Origin: Plumapathes pennacea
Lineage: Eukaryota > Cnidaria > Anthozoa > Antipatharia > Myriopathidae
Direction: 5' to 3'
Assembly: GCA_964036295.1 (NCBI GenBank)
Contig: OZ038464.1
Location: forward strand, 13,874,001-13,938,000
DNA: 64,000 bases
The position numbers and the translations under genes are program-made. The notes beneath the pieces were generated by a model that saw only the letters and a list, made by a program, of their open reading frames with translations, had not been told where the DNA came from and searched no databases. Shown one piece after another: positions 1 to 13,600 of this stretch (its first letter is position 1; every line of letters begins with the position of its first letter).

Positions 1-226
1 ACGTCTGAAAACGTGTTAATCCCCAAAAGGGCCCACTGCTACATTGTCTGATTCCTCTGCTATAGCGAGCAAAAGCTATTTCTTCAGGCGCAAGGAATCA
101 CACACAAACCTGTGGAATCACGTGAAGAATCTAATGTATTATTCTACAGGCGTTTTACCTGTGCAAGTGATACAGTGTATTATAAATAAAGATTTCTATT
201 GATAAGCTCTTCACATGTACTCATAG

Positions 227-1569
227 GCTTGGATGGCGGAGCAGAAAACCCTTTCAAACGAGCTGAAACAAAAAGAGCTACAGCTTCAGTATGAGAAGGA
301 ACAACAGAGGTTCAACAACAGGTATATATTAACACGTCCCCACCAGCTACATGTAGGCTGATATGATTTAACCCTTTCACCCCTAAGCTCAGTATACAAA
401 TTCTCCTAACCATCTGAGAAGAAAATGTATGAGTGATAAAGTAAGAATTGATAGTTAGATCAGCTCTCACCTGAGCACACAATGGAAAAGTTGGCATTTG
501 ATACCTTATGATACATCTCTGGTGAGAGATTGAAAGAGAAATTTGAAGTTGACCACTCTTGGGGACAAAAGGAGGATACCCTGCACCTGAAACTTGTGAG
601 ACTTTGACCACCCCTCCCCTTGGGCATTCAATGAGAGTGGAATATGGATACGTAGTGAACACCACTTTTCTACTTAATTATCATTCTAAACCACGCAATA
701 ATGCTTCAAAAACTTAGGGAGGGTTTAACTGCATATCCACATATCCACTGTTTTCAAGGGGACCTTTAAAAACTGTCAATTTTCACACAGTTTATATTTA
801 GGGAAGAAAAACTGTGCTTGGGCGCTTGAAACAGTCATTACATGCTGTTGTAGTACACTGTTACTATTTTTGATTTACAGTTAGTAGTTTATTCTTTTTT
901 CCTAACTTTCTTCCCATTTTCTTCTTTCCCCTTTTCCCTGCTTCCACTTTTCTTCTTCTTTGGCTTTTCTTCCTTCCACTTTTCTTCTTCTTTGGCTTTT
1001 CTTCCTTCTTTCCCTTGACCCTTTTTCCTTCCTTCTTCCCCCTTGCTTAATCTTTCCTTCCCTTCTTCCCCTTTCTTTTCTTCCCTCCTTTTCTCCATCC
1101 ACCTTCCCCTTCTCTCTGCTCTCCCTCCCCCCCTCCTCATCTCAGAGGCCTCACCCATTCCAATATCAGTAATATGAGCCACATTTAGGGCTGGACTTTA
1201 TGGGAAGTGGATCATGTGTTGGCTTTTAATGATGTATTAAGTTATCATTATATGCAACTGATTACATCAAAGACAATATTGTTACATTATTATTGGTTTT
1301 GTTGTTTTCCTTAGACAGCTGGTTAGCAAAGATGAGAGGATAAAATCAGGGCTTGATTTCTTGTATGATGCTCCACCTGGCTACAAAAAAGGTGCCATTA
1401 TCATCATTAATATATAATTTGTATTCTCTTTCCCAATAATTTACTGTCTCTGTTTGTAACAGCAGCATTAAATAGTGTGGATTGGGTTGCCTTGGGGAAG
1501 TGGGAGGGTTAAAGGTTACAGGCGAATACTAAAAAGGCAGAGTAGTACGTTTAAAAGATATTTTGAGTT

Positions 1570-1604
<35 letters not shown>

Positions 1605-4600
1605 TTTGTTTATTTTTTAACAAGAAGGAATGTTACAGTCTGTGGCATGTTTGATAGACTAGGGCTCTGAACTCCAGGGCGAGGGGACATCTACAATAAT
1701 TATTGTAGTAACACTCATTAATGGTGACTTGACAATATTAAACTATTATTTGCTCTACGTAATTTAAAACAATCATGAATTTGACATTATTTTCTAGGCA
1801 TGAGTCTAATGATGCATTTAAAATTGTTAAGATGTTTTTTTTTCTCTCTCTGTTTTCTTCTCTGCTGTGGAAATAAGTTTGGGTTAGGAATAAGTTGATA
1901 TCAGGCTCACTACCACAGGAAATGATTGCCCATTAGCAGGTGTTTCAGTTCTGCTATGGGCTGTCCAGGCCTTCCCCACCTTGGGTGTGGTCTCTGTGTT
2001 CATCTGGACATATCCACTGCAGGTTCCAAGGATTACTGGAGCAATCTGCAGTTTTTTAGAGTTTGACTAGGGGTTTGTTTTGCACAAAACAATAGAGCAC
2101 AAAAGGAAAATGCACAGAAGCTGCACATACATATGAATAACAAAGCGAAACAAGTTTGAACTTGCGTGCAAAAACAAAAACACAGGTTCTATCTGGGGGG
2201 ATAAAATCTGCTAGGACACCGGCACCAATGTCCAGCAGGGTCCGGTACTAGAGACACCCACATTTGTCTATCCACTGAGAGAATGAGGTCTGATATCTCC
2301 TGTGGCAGAGCTTGGCAGTAATGCTTACAAAGCAGCTTCATGTTGTCAGGAGCTCATACGCAGGTGGTTTGTTGGTTGCTTTTTGCCTGCAGCAAAGCGT
2401 AGACTTCTTTGTATGTCTCTGGCTATCTTATCTTGTCTTGTGATAAATCGGATCTTCTTTATTAGGTGGTTGAATCCCTCCACCTGTCCTTAAGCTTTAG
2501 GGGTGGATAGGTGAATGCACTTGTGTTTGAATCTGATCTCCTTTGCAAATTCTGTGAATGCTGGAGATTGAAGTACGCTCGGTTATTGATCTGGAGTGTC
2601 TCTGGTACACACATTTTGAGTACTGATCACATCACGTGGGCGAATTCATTGTTGGGGAATGTCCACAAATATGTTCTTCTATGATGAGTTTCTTTACTTG
2701 GTGGGAGCTTTGCCTGTTGTTCTTCTCAGCTCTTCATCCAGTGACAACTGGTGGTACCCGTCTTGCTGAAGATCTTGCATCATTTGAATTCTCGGATGAA
2801 GTCTTCAGTGATTGCTGCTTGGACTTATTGTGTTCTTAGCAACTATTTGTCGGTTGTGTCCTGGTGTACCGGTTTACGAAAATTGCGGAACTGATTGATG
2901 TACCGGAAATAAGTTGTACCGGAAACTGTGGTTGTGTGACAAATAAAAAGCACTCTTAAGAATAGATCTCAAAATACTTCCGACGAAGTGCTTCATCTGT
3001 CTAAAACTTGGTCCAGTGATGTATTTTTGTTATGTTTTATTGTTTCGAGAAGTCAAACTGTGATTAGATCTGCCCGCGGTGATACTAGGTCAAGCAAACC
3101 ACCAATAAATGTGATCAGACGCATCTTGGGCGCTGGAAACCCCAAGATAATCCAACGCGGGGTAAAATACTGCTCGGTCCTGCGGTAAAACACGGTGCGT
3201 GTGTGTGTGTTTGTGTGTATTAAACCATGGCTAACAGCTTCGTCAAGGTCATCGATATTAACTTTCTCAAACGCAGTCACGCATTCTCCAATCAAATATT
3301 TCACCTTTGTTGTTGCCTTCCCGCTAGGGAGAGATATTGGGGTTGTCACGTTCGTTGTTGCTGCATGGCTTCCAATCTTACACAGCCGGATCCTTTAGAA
3401 GGGAATGAAAATATTAGACTGAAGATCAGTAAGCCGAATGAACGGACGCCTCTCGCGATGTCGCGACAGAGAGAGCGGAACGAAGTAACTGAAGAGGTTC
3501 CGATATCACGATCACTCGGATTGAGGGAGAGCTTAATAGTGTACAAGTCTTCGACTATGATGACCGTGTCACAGCTGGCAAACCCGTCCGATGATCGGCG
3601 CGCCTCGGCGCTGCTCGCCGGCTGGAACGTAACGATCCTGATCCAGGGTACGGGCATCCTCGGGATTCCGTACTCGGTCAAGATGGGAGGATGGGCCTCG
3701 ATCGTCACCATTGTTCTCGTCGCGGTCGTGTGCTGCTACACCGGCAAGCTCTTGATCGAGTGTTTGTACGTGGAGTCTAAACGGACCGGTGCGCGCAAGA
3801 GGGTCTACTCAAACTGTCCTGAAGTTGGAGAAGCGGCCTGGCCGGGATGGGGTAATCGGGTTGTTAACGTGATTCAAGTGTGCGAGATGTTTGGTAGCAT
3901 GATTATGTATATTGTGCTGCTGGCTGCGATCTTCGATGAAATGCTGGCAGGTTTGACTCCACTTGATATTTACGAGTGGTCTGTCGTCTGTGCTTTGTGT
4001 GCCCTGCCCTTGGTGTTCATTACACGCATGTCACTTATCGCGTGGATCAGTATGATCGCTGTGTTTGCTCTTCTTTCCAGCATCGCTTCCATTATCATCT
4101 TCTGCATCACGCAATACAAAAAAATGGTCATAAGCAACATCCCTCCGTTCAACCTAGAGACTTTCCCCGTTGGTGTTGGCGTGATCGTTTTTAGTTACGG
4201 CGCCCCTGTGTTTCCTGCAGTTGAAGGCAGCATGAAAGACCCAAAGCAGTTTCCCATGATGATGAACGTATCGTTTCTTGTGGCCGCTGTTGTCAAGGTG
4301 ATTCTGGGGCTTCTGGCGATACTCCGATTTGGACAAGACACTGAACAGTCGATCACACTCAACATGCACATCAGCAAAGTCTTCAACATGATCACCACCG
4401 TGTTGGTGGTGACCAATGTCTTTTTGTCGTTCCCCATCAATCTGTTTGTAGTCTTGGAAACATGGGATGTGAAAATGTTGCCATATTTCCCTCATTTACA
4501 GAAGGGCAGTAAGCATCACTGGTTCTGGTTGCTCCTGACCAGAATCCTGATTCTTACTTTTGGCCTTTTTCTTGCCATTATTGTGCCCCACTTTGCTCTT

Positions 4601-7600
4601 GTCATGGGTCTGGTGGGTAGCTTCACTGGTACCTGCCTCTCTTTTTTGTTCCCCTGTATTTTCCACATCAAACTGAAGTGGAAAACCCTGCGCTGGTACA
4701 GCATCCTTATCGATGTTGTGGTCATTGTCTTTGGCTTGGTATGTGGTGCATTTGGTTTGTTTTTCTCGGGCAGGGAGCTTGCAAGAGTCTTCACAGGATT
4801 TTGAGTTTCTGCTGTTTGGATTGTTATTCTGTTTTATTATATTACTGTAATCATACTTGACAAGTAACACATTCGGGTAATAATGATGTATTACGTTAAT
4901 TTGGTTTATTTTACTCGTGGAGGAAGCTAACGGTTTTAGTTTTTCCTGTTGTTTGTAGTCTAAAAGCAGCTGTAGTGCCAGCGCATTATGTCAAATATTA
5001 TTCCTCTTACGTCCGAGGAATACCGTAAAAATTCGGGGCGCTTATTTAAGTTTTGAAAAAACCATTGCAATCGGATTCCATAGAAAACACAAGTTTAATA
5101 GCAATCTAACAAGAACTGGAACAATAACAAGGATTTACCAGAGTACCCTGGTGTCGTTTCAGTCAACAACTATATAAGAAATCATGATAATAATATTGGT
5201 TCAAGAAAATCAAGTTGTTGCACTGCAATTATTGATTTACGATGTTTACTTTGTCTAACTTTTTGCACTGTGGAGCTAGTAGACTTCCCTGTTGGGTTAG
5301 CAGATTTTTCCGACAACTTACCCAAGAGCCCGATAGGTCAGCAGAGGTAAACTTGTCAAAACATCGCGTATCCAATTACGAAGTTTTATCATCTGCATAT
5401 TCAGGTTGTCTGGGACAGCTTTGCTGATAACCCCGCAGTCCTTGGGCCATTTTATGTTTTAGACATCGTGAGTAAGTCGCTCAGTGTTCGGTTTCAAGAC
5501 TTTCATAGTTCTCCGTGTTTGCGAAAATCCTTTTCTTTTGAGTAATTGTGTGCATAAGAGAAAAACTCACTCAGGGCTCTTATTTGTAAATTCTTTGTCA
5601 TCATTCACACTACTAGCGCTTTGCTGCAAGTTATGAAGGTTTATTTAGAGTACCGACGCATATTTTGGCAACAATTTTTTAGCTAACACATATCTGTCGC
5701 TCGCGCTCACGACACATTCACGATTACGCGTTTCGTTTCGTGTCTTCGACTTGAAAAAATAAAATAAAATAAGAATGTTAAAAACACAGCGAATAATTTG
5801 GGTCGATCAAGACGCGAGTAGTTTGTTACTTAAACCTGGTTTACATCGTTACGATAGGCAAATCATCGCTGTCGTTCGCAAAAATCTCATTCAAAGTACG
5901 ATAGCTACTCAAGGCTTATTTTTGTCGTTCACGGAAACTATAAATCATAATCGCCGGGAACGTCCAGATCGTCTGCGGTGGTTTCCCCAAAATATTTCGA
6001 TCGTCTGAGATAGATGCTGGGCGATCCTGTGTTTCCATGTGATCGCAAGAATCACTCCGATCGTTCTACTTTTTTTGCGACAACAGCAGCTGAACGAATT
6101 TCAAAATCGCCATATTTGCCGAATAGACTTTAGCACAGGTCACTATTGCATTGATGTTTGGTTCGTCCAAGACGCACTCGCATTGATATTTGTGCGTCCG
6201 CATCACGAAGTGTGCGTCCCGCGAGGCACTGACGTGCTCTGGGCGTCAGCGCGGATATACGACTTTTGGCCGTGCTGACCTTAATTTTGAACCAGTGTTC
6301 ATTGCACAAAACTAGAGTTAAATGCAGATTTTATAGTTCAGTGCAATGCTCGTATAGCAAGGAGATGTTTACCTCTGGTAAACATTTGCAGCTTTCACGA
6401 CCATATGTTTGATACTTTGATGGAGGGTGTTCTCAGCAGATATCAAAGTGCAGATTCTCCAAACCTTTTAAGAAGAAAAATGTATGAGTGATGTGGTAAG
6501 AATTGATAGTTTAATCAGCTTTCATCTTATCAAAAGCCAAGTTCTTCCTACTGTATCATATATGCTTCTGGTGAGAAACTGAAGGAGAAAATCGAAGTTG
6601 ATAACTGTTGGGTGAGAAAGGGTTAACAGTTAAATATTGCAGCCGGTGATAATTCATGTGCTTTTATAAGTTTTCCTTCTTGTCTTGAGCAATACATTTG
6701 TGCTCATTACTCATCGATTCTACTTTGTTTTTTTGCATTTCAACTGGGTGGAGCAGAAGAGAAGGTAAGATAGCAAACAGAACGATACAGCATATGTACA
6801 TCATTCTGTCTGTGTCTGTCTAAATAGGGGAGTCACATACAGTTATGGGAATATGTAGTGTCCAGAATATGTACCAATATGTAATAAAAGTGTTCACGTC
6901 TTATTAACTGAATATGATTTTGGATTTTGTTTTGTTCTTTGTTTTGTTTTGTTTTGTTTTGTTGTTTGTTTGTTTGTTGTTTTTCGTTGTTGTTTTGGTT
7001 GTTGTTTTGATTTGGCAGTGATTTTGGTTGCATATTGGTGTACGTATTTGGAGATACAATACCTAACTAGGTATTTAGTGATATCAGCCTTGATCATGTC
7101 TAAAGTAATATCCCAGTCCAAAAAAATGTAATCATAGTCAACTGGTTGAGTGACTGAACACTTTTATTGGGACAGTGAATAACATTTCTCTCTTGCCGAC
7201 TTACTGTACGGGGATTGCCACCCATGGCAGCTCCATAAAGCGATGCAGTTGTTAATTATGTTTAGACAGTCTTGTTTACTCTTGCATTGTCCTGTTATTC
7301 ATTTTCAGAAGTCAGAGTCTGATGACAAAGAAGGAGAAGTGAAGTTTGAATGGCAGAAAGGGGCTCCACGAGAAGCGTGAGTAGAATGACGTCCTTGATT
7401 CCATTTTGCCTCCTTTCATTTCTAAGCATTTGAGCACGACTTCTTCCTATTATATGTGATAATACTGATGAAAGTGTTTTCCAGCAAACTCTTTTCACTC
7501 TCAAACGTGATCAGCTTTAATTTTCTCCTTCAGTTTCTCACCAGAAGTATACCACACAATAAGGAGAACTTGGCTCTTGATACTTTGCTAAAATGAAAGC

Positions 7601-10600
7601 TGATTAAACTATCAATTCTCACTACACTACTCATACAATTCTTCTTGAATGGCTGGAAGAATCTGCAGTTTGAACTTTGGAGTGAAAATGTAAATTTTCT
7701 GTTTCTTCCTTCGTAGATATGCAAAAAACCTGGGCCTTGCAGCTAAAGACCAACCCTTTGGTATTCCGGTACGTTGACTGTTCTTGTTTTTTTAGTGGGA
7801 AGAGGCGGGGGGAGCAGAGGTGGGGGGAGCAGAGGTGGGGAGGAGGGTGCATATAATGTAATCTACATTGGGGCTCCACCTGAAAGGGGTCCTTTTTATG
7901 TCAGACAGACAGACAGACAAACTTTATTTCATTACGGTATTTACATTCAACTAAGAGGTTGATTTTCAAGCAAGCCGTAAGCTATGTTAATACATTTACA
8001 ATCTAAAAACTATATTTACAGATAATATTCTTAAAACTAGATACAGTATTCACATCCCTAATATGATGTGGTAGACTGTTCCAGAGGACGGCACCGCTAT
8101 GTGATAAACTACGCTTAAGATACTCGGTCCGGGGTTTGGTTATATGTACTTCTAAGTAAGAGCAGCGTAGATTGTACCCGATTGACTCGTTTGCTCTAGA
8201 AAAAAGGTCAGATAGGTAGGCAGGCACGTGACCATTCAAGACCTTGTACATTAGTATTGACTTCTGTAGATTCCTTCTCGTTTGAAGGTCAGACCAACCT
8301 ACAATCAGTGACAAAAGTTCTTGGGACACTTTCAAAAATTGATGTATCTCAGACACAAGTCATTGACTAAGCGTACTGAAAGGCGCGAAACCATTTTTCT
8401 CCCCCCTCCCCTCTGTACAATGTTGCGTGTGTTTGGGAAAACAAGTTCAGGCCACTTCAACATTGAGCGGGGGGGAGGGGGGTTGTCTTTCAACTGAAAC
8501 CGTAGAGAAATTACTGAAACTGTGCAAGTGTCCCAAGACTTTTGTCACTGATTGTAGCTTATTGAGTACATCCTTAGATCTTACTTCATAACTGTCTCGG
8601 GTAATTATACGGGCTGCCCTGTTTTGCAGCTTTTGGAGTTTGTCCCTAAGAACTATTCCGAAGGTTACTCCATAAGCTACTGCAGTAGTCAAAGTTTGGT
8701 TGCACTATAGTGTTATACAGTGACACCATTTGACTAGAAGTTAGCATAGGTCTTAATACTCGCAGCATTTGTAGCCCCTTCAAGACTTTCGGTACTATGA
8801 TATCGCTTATATGATCACCCCAACTAAGCTTTTCGTCAATAGTAACTCCCAGCATAACTCCCAGACAGACAGACAGACAGACATGGAGTATTAAAAGAGG
8901 AAGGGGTTAAATGTATGGATGTAGGGGAGAATTTGTATTCTTATCTGGTTCTGCTTTGTCCAGGTTCGAAATGTCAAGTGCATCAAATGCGGTAAATGGG
9001 GCCACGTGAATACAGACAGAGAGGTAATGTGGGGAATTTCTGAGAAGTAGTTGGCCCTGATTCACAATTCCCAGTGACACTGAAGAACTCACCACGATGT
9101 CAACAGTTTATTTTTCTCACAACTCGCTCGCTCGCTTGAACAGACTCGTCTCGCTTGAACAGACACGAACACGTGTGTAAACTACCTTCTGATTGGCTAA
9201 CTAATTTTAAACGAAATACCAAAAGTCTGGAGAGTTCTAGAAAGGTCTGTGCACGCAAATAACAACTGTTTTGTAACGACCGAAATTAACACGAAAAACT
9301 GCGGCTTAAGATTCTTCACACACTCCCCCTATTAAAGTGGTTCCCAACTTTAATATTGACAAGGAATAGTTCAGTCGTCTTCGTTCTCATTAGCAACCAC
9401 GCCCACTAGGCGATTTACTGCTACAATCTTCGCTTGTCGACCATGGCCTATGGCTCGTTGATGCTGGTTCTGGTTGTCCCCACCGGCATCATCATTAGAC
9501 TCGGGATCGTCACTGGCGCCACTTATCTCAAGGTCAGCCACCAGCTGCAGGGGTCTCTCGACAACGTACCCCTTGCCCGTTCGTATCTTGTAGCCTCTGG
9601 TCACCCCATCCTTTCCAACGATGGAGTCCACGATTCGCCCGATCTTCCAATTCGCTCTGTACTTCGTTGTGTCCTTGATCAGAACAACTGAGCCCTTGCT
9701 CATCGTCACTTGATCCTTTGCTGCAGTGCCCGTGCTGAAACGCTCTTGTAAGGCATGAAGATACTCATTCAGCCAACGTTTACGAATATTATCTCGACAT
9801 GCCTTTAGATATAGTAACCGTTTGGTCATCTTCTCTCGCTCGTCGCCCATATCGACGGTATCCTCCTCAAGGAAACGAGCTGGTTGTCCGCGTAGCAGGA
9901 GGTTTGGAGTGATCACCGGCTGCTCAAATTCTCCCCCGATGTAGCACAAAGGTCGGTTGTTCATGAAGGACTCCACGTCTAGTAGAACGTCTTCAAGTTC
10001 CTCAAATTTCAACAGCGCTCGTCCAATTGCTTTGGACAGACAGTTCTTCATGATGCCAATCAGTCTCTCGAAGAATCCGCCCCACCATGGAGCGCGTGAC
10101 AAGTTGAATCTCCACTCAATGTCCTTCGTTGCCAGGTAGTTGAAGAGATCATCATCTTTCCGCAGTGTCGACAACCACTGTTTCGTTGCTTGGAAAGTCT
10201 TAGCGTTGTCACTCACCATTAGGTTCGGTGAGCCTCTTCGGGCAATAAACTCTTTAAGACCTCGTTTGAACTCGCCTGCTGTCAAGTTGCTGCAAAGTTT
10301 GAGGTGTACTGCCCTCGTGCTGGCACATGTAAACAGTGCAATGTATGCCTTGCTTGTTTCGTGCTTCCCAGATTTGCACAGAAGCGGTCCAGCAAAGTCC
10401 ACCCCAGTGGCGTGAAACGGCTCTGTAAATTCTGTTCTGAAGGTTGGTAAGGCTGAAGTGGTTGGGGCACTAAGAACTTTTGCTCGGTACTTCTTACAGT
10501 AGTTGCAGGTATACCGTATGCTCTTTACCAGCGATCTCAGCTTAGGGATCCAGTACTTCTGTCGAACTTTGCTCATTGTTGCAGCAACTCCCCCGTGTAG

Positions 10601-13600
10601 AGTGTGTAGATGGCAATGTTCAGCGATGCGTCTCGCTAACGCAGATTCCCTCGGAATGAAAACAGGAGTGTAGCCTTGAATTCTTTCGTAGCACCTCATT
10701 AACCCGTCTTCATCTGTCGCAAGTTTTAGGCCTGAAGTCATGTCACTTGTTCTTTGAGTGATCCGAATCCAGACATTCTCTGCCTCCGTGATCTCGGTTT
10801 TGCTGAGTGGCACGTTTTGTCTCGCCTTGTTGTTGATTGGTTCATCTGTCTTTCTGCAGCAATCTATGAAGCGTTTGACGTACGAAGTTATGCGCAGAAG
10901 CCTCCAAAACGTGAACTTGTCCAAGAGATCCCCTGCCCAGCTCTTTAAGGTTTCTTGTGCCGCGTCTTCCGTCAGCAGCATTGCTTCTTTCTGACGCCTT
11001 TCTGACTTGGCTTCACCCGTCTCTAAAATCGCTGGTTGCTCTGGCCTGTTCGACGCATCCGAAAGCCAGATGGGCCCCTTCAACCACATTGATTTGAGCT
11101 TGTCTGGCACTGACCCTCGGGTTCCAAGGTCGCTTGGGTTTTCTGTTGTAGGAACATGTCTCCACGCCGCATCTGTCAGCTCGCCGATCTTCTTGACTCG
11201 ATTGCGCACGAAGGTTGACCACTCCCCACGATTTGCCAACCAGCACAGCACAGTGATGCTGTCCACCCAGTTGTGGTAGGCTGTGATTGGGAAGGACGTT
11301 AACGCCTTGCTCACGTTACTTTGTAGTTTCGCCAAGGTGTGTGCTCCGATCAGTTCCAGTCGTGGAATGCTCATCTCTTTAGGCGCGACTCTTGCTTTAG
11401 CTACCAGTAGGTTCTGGTCGACTGGCGTCGCGTCCTGGTATGCCACGACATACAGTGAAGCACAAACAGCAATCTTGCTGGCGTCTGAAAATCCATGGAT
11501 CTCAAAGTGCGTTCGGTGGGCTGTAAACACGCAGCGCGGGACGGTAATGGTTGAAGCTCGCCGCAAGCTGTTTACCCACGCTTCCCATTTCCGTTGAACA
11601 TCACTTGGAATCTCGTCGTCCCAGTGTAGTTTTAGGAGACAAACTTCACTGAAGATTAACTTCGCAGTGATGGTGACTGGAGCGCTCAACCCAAGTACAT
11701 CATAAATGCTGTTGATAGTAGAAATCATCTTCCGTTTTGTCAATGGCTTGGCCGTCTTCAAGCATGACTCGAGGTTGATAGTAAGTGTGTCTTCCTTTTT
11801 GTTCCACTGAGTTCCAAGGATTTTGATGTTGCTGTTTTGTCTGTTCCCAACCAAGCTCTTGGCGTAAGTCTCTTCCCCTTCACGGTTTCCCTCGCTCACC
11901 GTTAGCTGCCCTACGTTGCTGTGCCACTTGTGAAGAGAAAAACCGCCCTCTGACAGAATTTTGGTAGACTCTTCTTTGAAGATCGCTGCTTCTTCTTCTT
12001 CCGTATCTCCTCCCCCTTGAATGTCATCGACATACGTGTCCTCCAACAGTGACTGCGTTGTCGCTTTGTACTCCGCCTCGTAGTTCCTGACGTGCTTCTG
12101 AAGTGTTGCGCCAAGGATATATGGACTCGATGTAGCCCCAAATATCACTCGTGTGAATCTGTACTCAGTGACGTTTCGATCTCTGAGGTTGTCGTACCAC
12201 AGGACTCGTTGTGCATCTCTGTCTTGGTCGTGCACTCGGATTTGCAGGAACGCCTTCTGAACGTCTCCAGTGACGCAGAACTTTCGCATTCGATTCCGTA
12301 GAAGGATATCGAACAGGAGTGGCTGCAGTGGTGGTCCTGTCTCTAAACAGTCGTTGAGGGAGGGGGTTTGGGGGTTGGCTCTCGAGGAACAGTCATACAC
12401 AATCCTCATCTTCGTTGTCTCCGCATCTTCTCGAATAACGGCTTGATGGGGCACATAGTGCACAACCTCCCCCGTTGGATGGGTGGGTATTTGCTCGATA
12501 ATTCCATCACTCATCTGCTCCCGCATTATCTGGTCATACTCGTGTAATCTCCCAATCTTTTCCAGCTTTTTCGTCGTACTGTAAAGTCGGGCGGTAGCCA
12601 GGTTCTTGTTGATTGGGAGCGGAACGTGGTCCTTTTTCCACGGCAATTTCGTTTCGTAGTACCCGCTTTCGGTCTGGTTTAGCTGTTGTAGGAAATCTTC
12701 ATGCATCACCGCGTCTCTTCCTGTACCCGCGTCCGCAAGTCCGAGAACGTCCAGTGAGCACAACTTCTCAAACTCTTCCTGGCCAGACCTCAGAAAGAAC
12801 TGCTTCTCCGTGCAATTTTCTGTTGTGGGCTGTCGGCCGTAAATCGTCCAACCGAGCATCGTGAATTCGGCGCCTGGGTCTTTATCTGGGATGGTTCCTA
12901 AGACTTGAGGCTCTGTCGTCCGTACTCTTTGGTAGTCAGCTGCTCCAAGAATGATGTGAACTGGCATTGAATCGCTTCTTGTTTCTTCCTCACTAAAGAT
13001 TAGTCGTCTGAATCGGCCATGCTGTTCCTTTAACGCGCGAATGTTCGGGTTAGGCAGGTAAGTGAGTACATCCTTTCCAGCATTGAGGCACTCGACATTG
13101 AACTGGAAACCGTCGATCGCAAGAGACTGTATGTTGATGTCGTACACCTCGATGTTCCTCCTTATGGTCCCGAACATTTGCTCGATGCAACGTTGCTCTT
13201 TTCTCGCAGGTTTCAGGTGAAGTTTGGTTATGACGTCAGCGCACACGTAAGAACTTCCGGCACCCGAGTCAAACATCACCCGAAATGTCTCCGTTCCCAC
13301 TTTGGCGAGCACTGTTGGATGCAATGTGCTTGTCTGCTTCAGAAGTGAACTCAAACCCTTCTCCACTTTAGAATTTTGAAGTATGTCGACAGTTGATTTC
13401 TCCTTGTCACAAATAGAGGTGTGATGCTTTCCTTGGCAGTTTTTGCATCCCCTCGATCTGCATTGAGATGCCCTATGCCCAATTGCTGTACAATTATAGC
13501 ACCTCTTGTTTCTCTGCAGTGTCGCTCGTCTTGCGGCAAGGTCAAGCACCCTCGTGCAGTTGGGGCTGAAATGTTCATCCGAGTTACAGTACACACAAGT

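Noticed and set aside
889..1182. Lys/Glu/Arg-rich minus-strand frames
   Set aside because: They are the complement of a polypyrimidine tract; no domain and no splice context.
2636..2839. Plus-strand 67-codon frame near the gypsy fossil
   Set aside because: No recognisable domain; probably part of old transposon sequence.
3227..3364. 46-residue N-terminal extension of the transporter
   Set aside because: Cys/His/Arg-rich and unlike AAAP transporters; the ATG at 3365 fits better, though 3227 is not excluded.
5835..6060. Possible MITE with CCTGGTTTACATCG and TGTTTCCATGTGATCGC ends
   Set aside because: The two ends do not pair well enough as inverted repeats to define borders.
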